From assembly GCA_944381435.1 (NCBI GenBank), contig CALWLD010000001.1, forward strand, positions 229,069 to 293,068: 64,000 nucleotides of DNA, read 5' to 3'. Position numbers and translations under genes: made by a program. Below, one piece after another: positions 59,201 through 64,000 of the stretch. Under the pieces are notes generated by a model. The model made no database searches. It was given only the letters and a program-made list of their open reading frames with translations, and was not told the origin of the DNA. The stretch is from an uncultured Clostridia bacterium (GTDB taxonomy: Bacteria > Bacillota > Clostridia > Lachnospirales > CAG-274). The first letter of the stretch is position 1, and the number at the start of each line of letters is the position of its first letter.

Positions 59201-60830
59201 CAACATTAAAGAGACAACAGAGCTTAGTGCTAAAGAGCAATTAGAACAATTAGAAAATATAAAAAATAAATATGCTAAAACAACAGAAGATTTTGAAAAA
59301 ATAGACAAACTTATATATTCTGCTAGAAAACAAGCTAATGATGAATGGTACAATAAAGAAATAGATGCTATACAAAAGCTTAATAAAGGTAGAGAAGATA
59401 ACACAGACTTTGCAGGTATTATAAACAAATATGAAGAGCTTATAAAACAGCTTAAAGTCATATATAAAGATTATCCAGAAACATTAAAACAGTTAGAAGA
59501 TGATGTTAATAACTATATAATAGAGGCTACAGAACAAAGACTTGCAAAAATATCTAACCTAGAAAAAGAGGCTTTAAATGAAAAGATACAAAATACAGAA
59601 GAGCATATAGCCTTAATGAAAAAGTTAAATGGTTTAAATACAGGTAATGAAGAAATAATATTTACTTATGAAGATGAGGCAAGGCTTATAAAACAAAATT
59701 TAGATGAAATAACAAAGGCTATTAATGAATTTGTAGCAGAAAAAGGTAATAACACTAAATTAATGACAGATATAGATAAGGAATATTATGAATATCTTTT
59801 AGATATGCAAAAAAGCTATAATTCTAAATATATTGATTTAATTATAAGTGGAGAAAAAGAAAGGCAAGAAAAAGAGAAAGAAGCTAGCGAAAAAAGAATA
59901 AAAGATTTAGAAGAAAGTTTTAAAAGACAAGAAGAGCTAGCAAAAGAGTATAACAAAAAATATATAGATGAAATAAAATCTAGGTATGATGAGGAAATAG
60001 AACTTGCTAAAAATGCTGCTAATGAAGAAATAGCTATTTATGAAGAAAGAATAAAAGAAATAGACGATATATTAAAACAGAACCAAAGAGACGAACGAGA
60101 TGAAGATATATTAGATAAAATAAAAAGAGCAGAAGAACAGCTTAAATATGAAACAAACGAAACTAATAAATATGAGCTACAAAAAGAGATTGACAGATTA
60201 AAAGAAGAATATGAAAAAAACCAGAAAAAAGATAGCCTAGAAGATGAAAAAGAGGACTTGCAAGAGCAAATAAACGCTATAAAAGAAAATAACAATAAGA
60301 AAATAGAAGAGCTACAAAAAATGCGTGATTATGAAATAGAGCAAGCAGAAAAAGCATTAGAAAGCTATCTAGCATCTTTAGATAAAAGATTAGAAATAGA
60401 AATAAACACTAATCAAGAGGCAACAAAAGATTTAAAGAAAAACTTAGATAAAAGGCTAGATGAAACTAAAAAAATGTATAGCAAAAAAGAAAGTGCTACA
60501 ACAGAAAATGTTAATAAGGAAAATCAAATAATAGAAAATGCCACTAATAGACTAATAAATAATCTTCATAATTTTACAAGTAGCTTTAGTGATGTTGGTT
60601 ATAGATGGGGACAGGCAATAGCAGATGCTTTTAATAGTGTAGTTGATAGCATAACAAGCAACATACCATATAATGCTACATATAGCTTTGAACAGGCAGA
60701 AAGCAGAGCTAGTAGAAATAGCCCTATAAACAGTTATAATTTTAATCAAACAATAAATGCTAATAATTTTAGCCCTAGCCGTGCAAGGCGAGAAATGGAG
60801 CAAATGCTTAATAAAGCTAGGTATTTATAA
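56232..60830 (+). CDS. Tape measure protein
   Basis: 1532 residues from ATG 56232 (GGAGGTGC before). It sets tail length. N-terminal coiled coil (about 20-195), then the TMP core with AYNQYTNAMSGLRSQMEYVG, and hydrophobic segments (about 420-505: GLIAGATTGIATFLSLGTAI and following). Repeated units near LANGEQLAGAELSKLL and LANGQSLAYEETKKLI follow (two related blocks about 150 residues apart), then a long Glu/Lys coiled coil (about 980-1430). The transmembrane part may insert in the host membrane at infection. Confidence 0.95.
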   Translation: MANFLDELVVAIRVKAQGVKTGIDEAKKHLTSYQNQIKSLQEEIKLKFDKSGIKEIDNSISELNKRKQELETEIKFKSNTSAINNLKSQISNIDLQIKDIKLNIEDEQAKQKLKELENIKLSLQKEVNSKVKIDIANKERLNRELNNITKEIQKFEKQKQITLETSGINKAKTELNSLNEKLKQTGDINKEIDGSFLALGATATAVFASIVVSVNKGIEAYNQYTNAMSGLRSQMEYVGEDMGRATEMVKELTKDGLMSETDVAMAIKNLTSYGYSLEQANDMIIRLKDSAAYNRQAHYELGEAVRVTTEGIKNENSVLSDAAGVTKNIAKMQEEYAKSQGKTYDSLTQSEKAHAVYVGVMAETQAVVGNAKEYSEQLGGVMAENDAQVKRLAQAYGSALEPAVKDFNIMMTKVIVSLTNFTKENQGLIAGATTGIATFLSLGTAIFALAKGIPIIKSLVESLKLAKISALGFSTALGPIALALTAIASIGVGAITSIRTEMKKAEEEQKNLNKAVEEFKELMGQPTTDNNIGLKEAELENLQKAKEDLKEMAEYSETKTFAFNGKISQKQFDKVFTEELEKTEEDLENLKEAVAICGVEFEDLYDKFGKFTPELAMFDETINNVNSSIQYFNETAKFNVNLDDISKNLSTVESLTDAYERLANGEQLAGAELSKLLSQSKELAEYVAQTGDLSLGGGSKLLEELDNQLLAQKNLMIVEDERIQNAIANTEENIKANKELLKTLSGEEYNKVAEQIKVLEEQLQGYQEQAIKAKASQTLLNNEINNFNVDKITSEFKRNIENVDLLNNAYEKLANGQSLAYEETKKLIDAFPELSTYLQQTGDVSFKSGSLIIDVTNSVINAHNTKRESLIANSKAEIKAIEIELEAITNMYEQERLSLIDLMKAREIAYNNNITFDKIGPQMPDEYVSEVEKKLKEKAESTRNLIQELEAIGDISKKASSSSSGVSSKGASNAIKEQNTELEKQLEIYNNIKETTELSAKEQLEQLENIKNKYAKTTEDFEKIDKLIYSARKQANDEWYNKEIDAIQKLNKGREDNTDFAGIINKYEELIKQLKVIYKDYPETLKQLEDDVNNYIIEATEQRLAKISNLEKEALNEKIQNTEEHIALMKKLNGLNTGNEEIIFTYEDEARLIKQNLDEITKAINEFVAEKGNNTKLMTDIDKEYYEYLLDMQKSYNSKYIDLIISGEKERQEKEKEASEKRIKDLEESFKRQEELAKEYNKKYIDEIKSRYDEEIELAKNAANEEIAIYEERIKEIDDILKQNQRDERDEDILDKIKRAEEQLKYETNETNKYELQKEIDRLKEEYEKNQKKDSLEDEKEDLQEQINAIKENNNKKIEELQKMRDYEIEQAEKALESYLASLDKRLEIEINTNQEATKDLKKNLDKRLDETKKMYSKKESATTENVNKENQIIENATNRLINNLHNFTSSFSDVGYRWGQAIADAFNSVVDSITSNIPYNATYSFEQAESRASRNSPINSYNFNQTINANNFSPSRARREMEQMLNKARYL

Positions 60831-60835
60831 AATAA

Positions 60836-60864
60836 TTGACACAAAGCGACAAAAAATATATAAT
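60836..60864 (+). promoter_or_regulatory. Promoter of the holin-like toxin transcript
   Basis: TTGACA (60836-60841), 17 bp, TATAAT (60859-60864), 6 bp after the tape measure stop. Confidence 0.85.
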
Positions 60865-60932
60865 TGATTAGAGCTAATCTTAATAAGGGTTGTTAGCCTA
60901 CTAACTCTAACAAGAGTTAGGGGGTGGTGCTT

Positions 60933-60959
60933 ATGTTTTTAGTTTATAACAGTACATAA
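60933..60959 (+). CDS. Leader mini-ORF before the toxin
   Basis: Eight codons (MFLVYNST) behind GGGGGTGG, which itself lies in a hairpin CTAACTC/GAGTTAG (60901-60920). Its translation could open or close the second hairpin over the toxin ribosome site. Confidence 0.35.
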   Translation: MFLVYNST

Positions 60960-60995
60960 AACCTACTAACTTTAGAAAGTTAGGAGGTGAAATGT

Positions 60996-61076
60996 ATGAG
61001 TACATATGAAACAATAATGATAATATTATCATTATTAAGTTTAATTGTATCAATCATAAACAGCACAAAAAAATAA
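60996..61076 (+). CDS. Putative holin-like toxin (Hol_Tox type)
   Basis: 26 residues: MSTYETIMIILSLLSLIVSI then INSTKK, the common prophage holin-like toxin pattern (one membrane helix, basic end). The ribosome site GGAGG (60983-60987) is in the foot of a hairpin CTAACTTT/AAAGTTAG (60966-60983). A convergent RNA starts from a TATAAT promoter on the other strand; both end at a shared hairpin. This is a type I toxin-antitoxin layout. Confidence 0.72.
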   Translation: MSTYETIMIILSLLSLIVSIINSTKK

Positions 61077-61111
61077 CAGCCCCTACGTTCGCCAAAACCG
61101 TGGCTGTTATT
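61071..61111. terminator. Bidirectional terminator of the third locus
   Basis: AAATAACAGCC and GGCTGTTATTT with a loop of about 20 nt. Confidence 0.85.
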
Positions 61112-61166
61112 TAATATAAACTAAATAATAGTAGGCTAACAATTAAGATTAGCTTTTCTTATATAA
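61071..61166 (-). ncRNA. Candidate antitoxin RNA of the holin-like toxin
   Basis: Minus-strand RNA of about 90 nt from the promoter at 61167-61195 to the bidirectional terminator 61071-61111, so it overlaps the toxin mRNA 3' end. Its 5' part, GCTAATCTTAATTGTTAGCC, repeats the 5' end of the toxin mRNA (60871-60900) in the same sense. Confidence 0.65.
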
Positions 61167-61195
61167 ATTATAACATATAGTTTTTATAAAGGCAA
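61167..61195 (-). promoter_or_regulatory. Promoter of the third antisense RNA
   Basis: On the minus strand TTGCCT (61195-61190), 17 bp, TATAAT (61172-61167). Confidence 0.7.
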
Positions 61196-61264
61196 GTTTT
61201 TACTTGTCTTTTTTGAGTGCATAGCGTTCAAAAAATTGAGATTTAAAAATAAGGAGGTGTAATA

Positions 61265-62146
61265 TTGCAAGAGTTAAAGTTTATTAATGCTAACGGGGAA
61301 GAAATAATATTTACATCACACCCACCATATATATTTTGGAAGATAGACGGTTTAGGTATACAAGATGTAGAACCAGTATATAATCAGTCTCCTAGTCAGT
61401 ATGGGTATACTTTAAATAACCTATTATTAAATGAAAGAATTATAACTATAACAGGGCATATACACGGACAAGGAGAAGATAGCTTATTAGAAATGTATAA
61501 AATAAGGCGTAATCTTGCTAAAATATTAAACCCTATGCTTAGTATGGGTAAGCTTATATATAAAAATGATTACAGAGAATATGAAATAAAGGCATTTTTA
61601 AAAAGCTATACTAACTTAGAGAAATACAACAGTGCAGGGCTTCAAACAATAGAGCTAATATTTGAATGTCCTTTTCCATTTTTTAAAGATACACAAGAAA
61701 ATGGTATATTTTTAAATTACGTAGAAGGTGGCTTGGAATTTCCACTTGTTACGCCTACCGAGTTTGGTTTGTTTGGTTATTATGTATCTGTAGATAATGA
61801 TTCGGACTGTGATTTACCTGTAGAAATGTATGTAGATGGTGGTTCTTTAAACCCTACTATAAAAAATGAAACAACAGGGGAATTTATAAAAATAGAAAAG
61901 CCACTAGAGAATTACGAAAAGCTATATATAAATACAGACCCAGAGAACATAGAAGTATCTATAATTAGAAAAGATACAGAAACAAATAAAGAAATAAGAG
62001 AAAATGCCTATGGTTATTTAACTTATGATAGCACTTTGTTTAAATTAAAAACAGGTATAAATGAGCTTACTTTTAAATCAGACGATGAAGAAAACAAAAA
62101 AGTAAGAGTTAAAATTTATTATAGAAAATGTTATTTAGGGGTGTAG
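61265..62146 (+). CDS. Distal tail protein (Dit)
   Basis: 293 residues from TTG 61265, with AAGGAGGTG before it. ITITGHIHGQGEDSLLEMYK, RRNLAKILNPMLSMG and ELIFECPFPFF are the Sipho_tail/Dit pattern. It forms the hub between tail tube and baseplate. The next gene starts 2 bp later. Confidence 0.9.
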   Translation: MQELKFINANGEEIIFTSHPPYIFWKIDGLGIQDVEPVYNQSPSQYGYTLNNLLLNERIITITGHIHGQGEDSLLEMYKIRRNLAKILNPMLSMGKLIYKNDYREYEIKAFLKSYTNLEKYNSAGLQTIELIFECPFPFFKDTQENGIFLNYVEGGLEFPLVTPTEFGLFGYYVSVDNDSDCDLPVEMYVDGGSLNPTIKNETTGEFIKIEKPLENYEKLYINTDPENIEVSIIRKDTETNKEIRENAYGYLTYDSTLFKLKTGINELTFKSDDEENKKVRVKIYYRKCYLGV

Positions 62147-62148
62147 CT

Positions 62149-63252
62149 ATGAAATTTGAAATACGTTTTTATGACAAAAAGTTTAATTGGATAGGTGCTA
62201 TAAACTTATGTAATTACTTGCAATTTAAACGAGAGCTATATGGTGTTGGTACATTTGAATTACAGGTAAGCTTAAACATAAAAAATATATTAAATTTATG
62301 TAAAATAGGAAATGTTATTGTTATAAATGGAGATAGCAAAAAAGTAGGTATAATAAGAAGCTTTAAAATAGAAGATAGCAGAAAAGGTGCTACTATTACA
62401 ATAAATGGACATACAGGAGATGGACTTACTACACAAAAAATTGTAGTACCGCCTAATGCATCACAAGATAGCAATGCTTTAGGTTGGGAAAAGATAGAGG
62501 GCAATGCTGAGACTGTTATAAAGCATTTTATAAATAGGAATATGTACAATGCTTATGATAAAAATAGAAATATAAGTAATTTAATGGTTGCAGAGAATAC
62601 AAACTTCGGTAAAACATTTCCTTGGAAAGCAAGATATACAAACCTTGCAGAAGAACTAGAAAATATATGTTCTTATGCACAAGTAGGATACAACATATAT
62701 GCAGATATAAAAAACAAAAAATGGGTATTTGATATTTTAAGAGGAAAAGACAGAACAAAAAGCCAAAAAGATATTTCTCCTGTTGTGTTTAGAACAGAAT
62801 ATTCTAACATAAACGAATTTACATATACAGAAGACTACCTAGACTATGCTAACACAGGTTATGCAGGTGGTTCTGGAGAAGATGAAAAAAGGCTAATGTA
62901 CGTTTTAAACCCAGACAATAAAGATGTTGATAGGTTTGAAACGTTTTTAGACTGTGCAAACAGTGATAATATAACAGATTTAATGTATTATGCAAAACAA
63001 AAAATGGTTGATTTTGAGCCTAAAAAGACAATAGAGCTGCTTACACTGCCTAGAACATTTACCTTTGAAGAAGATTATTTTTTAGGTGATAAAGTAAGTG
63101 TATATATAGATAACATAGGTCTTGAAATAGATGTTATTGTAACATCTGTTATAGAAATATGGGAGCGAGAGGAGGGGTATATATGTGAGCTTAGGTTAGG
63201 AGATAAAGTACCTAATATATTTTCTATTAAAAATAAGGAGGTAATAAGATAA
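62149..63252 (+). CDS. Gp37-like tail protein (ReqiPepy6 type), baseplate hub
   Basis: 367 residues from ATG 62149. RFYDKKFNWIGAINLCNYLQ, FKRELYGVGTFELQVSL, NGHTGDGLTTQKIV and YADIKNKKWVFDILRGKD match the siphovirus Gp37-like family, the hub that in other phages carries the tail lysin. No lysin domain is visible here. Its stop overlaps the next start. Confidence 0.87.
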   Translation: MKFEIRFYDKKFNWIGAINLCNYLQFKRELYGVGTFELQVSLNIKNILNLCKIGNVIVINGDSKKVGIIRSFKIEDSRKGATITINGHTGDGLTTQKIVVPPNASQDSNALGWEKIEGNAETVIKHFINRNMYNAYDKNRNISNLMVAENTNFGKTFPWKARYTNLAEELENICSYAQVGYNIYADIKNKKWVFDILRGKDRTKSQKDISPVVFRTEYSNINEFTYTEDYLDYANTGYAGGSGEDEKRLMYVLNPDNKDVDRFETFLDCANSDNITDLMYYAKQKMVDFEPKKTIELLTLPRTFTFEEDYFLGDKVSVYIDNIGLEIDVIVTSVIEIWEREEGYICELRLGDKVPNIFSIKNKEVIR

Positions 63253-64000
63253 TGGCTAAAATATGGTATGGGCATTTTGACAGTGCTATTAACGATAAAA
63301 GGTCCTTGCTTGCAGAAGATTGGGCAAAATATATAAGAACTTTTATAACAGATGGTATAAGAAATGGTGGAACTTGTTTACAGGTAACTAACAAAACAGG
63401 TATGTACATAAATATAGATGAAGGTATAGCTAATATACAAGGCTATATATTTATAAGTGAAAGAGATAGCACAGGCAGATATATGGAGTTAGAGCTAGAA
63501 GAATCACACAATCAATATAACAGAATAGATAGGGTTGTATTAAGGCTTGATAGAAACGCACAAAAAAGAACTATAGAGCCTATTATATTAAGAGGGACTG
63601 CTAGCAGTAACCCTGTAGCACCTGCTTTAACTAGAAACAATTTAGTTTATGAAATATCATTAGCTAAAATATTTGTTAAGGCTAATACCATTGTTATAAA
63701 ACAAGAAGATATAACAGATGAACGTTTTAATGATGATGTTTGTGGACTTATAAATAGTATTTTAGGGCTTGATAGCTCTGAGTGGCAAAGAATGTTTGAT
63801 GAGTTTATGGCAGGACTTAAAGAGGCTAACGACAATGAGCTTAATCGTATTAAAGAAGAGCTTGAACAAATTTTTAATAACCAAATGACAGAAATAGAAA
63901 ACTGGTACAATTCTGTAAAAATAGATATAACAAAATTACAAAGTTTTGATTTTGATAACCTAGCAGAATTAAAAGGGGCTACTAAAAATACAAAGTTTTT
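63252..64000 (+). CDS. Baseplate / upper receptor-binding-type protein, cut by window end
   Basis: At least 249 residues; the frame is open at the right edge. MAKIWYGHFDSAINDKRSLL, GIANIQGYIFISERDSTGRY, RIDRVVLRLDRNAQKRTIEP are usual for Firmicute phage baseplate proteins next to Gp37; a coiled coil begins at about 195. It may carry receptor binding further on. Confidence 0.82.
   Translation, partial: MAKIWYGHFDSAINDKRSLLAEDWAKYIRTFITDGIRNGGTCLQVTNKTGMYINIDEGIANIQGYIFISERDSTGRYMELELEESHNQYNRIDRVVLRLDRNAQKRTIEPIILRGTASSNPVAPALTRNNLVYEISLAKIFVKANTIVIKQEDITDERFNDDVCGLINSILGLDSSEWQRMFDEFMAGLKEANDNELNRIKEELEQIFNNQMTEIENWYNSVKIDITKLQSFDFDNLAELKGATKNTKF

Noticed and set aside
1..64000. CRISPR array or cas genes
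   Set aside because: No regularly spaced repeats with unique spacers and no Cas motifs were seen.

Overview
The window is a low-GC (roughly 28-30% by eye), spore-forming Firmicute chromosome, most like Clostridia/Lachnospirales. Evidence: SpoIIR, a GerMN protein, YtvI, CotF-like coat proteins and a cotJ operon, A/T-rich codon use, strong GGAGG ribosome sites, and a Bacillus/Clostridium-type 6S RNA. The genus cannot be fixed from the sequence.

Host part (1-29200). A secreted protein (partial), a ComEA-like protein, an OmpR/histidine kinase pair, a GerMN lipoprotein-like protein, ComEC and HolA are followed by CorA with a structured leader, CotF-type coat proteins, an EamA transporter, PyrE and a large secreted copper-amine-oxidase-N protein. 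Next are nicotinate phosphoribosyltransferase, an XRE regulator, SpoIIR, a MATE transporter, 6S RNA, an HPr-like protein, MurA, tRNA-Thr and an SdpR/SdpI-like pair. Then come clpX with two nearly identical clpP genes, tig, a PAP2 phosphatase, an IS30 remnant, a tRNA-Val-Val-Met cluster, an Orn/Lys/Arg decarboxylase-fold protein, YtvI and cotJA-cotJB. A dispersed palindromic repeat of about 120 bp occurs three times between 12.5 and 14.4 kb.

Prophage part (about 29200 to beyond 64000). cotJC is cut after about 32 codons, and a large serine recombinase gene lies directly behind the break. The rest of the window is a siphovirus-type prophage. Its modules in order are: lysogeny (recombinase, accessory genes, S24 repressor, Cro, antirepressor); many small early genes; recombination/replication (DUF1351, RecT, MBL protein, SSB, a stand-alone Spo0A DNA-binding domain, DUF1064, DNA methyltransferase, DnaD-like and DnaC-like proteins); late regulator; packaging and head (TerS, TerL, portal, MuF-type protein with toxin-like C-terminus, scaffold, capsid); connectors; tail (tail tube, a chaperone pair with a GGGAAAG frameshift site, tape measure, Dit, Gp37-like, baseplate protein cut by the window end). 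The second half of cotJC should lie beyond the right edge.

Most notable points: (1) next to the recombinase is a three-gene unit of ADP-ribosyltransferase-like protein, small protein and SecB-like chaperone, matching the toxin-antitoxin-chaperone (CmdTAC-type) phage-defence plan. (2) The prophage splits a spore-coat gene and carries its own Spo0A effector domain, suggesting a link to sporulation. (3) A free-standing structured RNA with complementary loops, its own promoter and terminator, sits in the head operon. (4) Three small type-I-like toxin/antisense-RNA loci lie between late genes. (5) The repressor appears to start at an AUU codon downstream of its promoter, with three 17-bp operators in the switch region.
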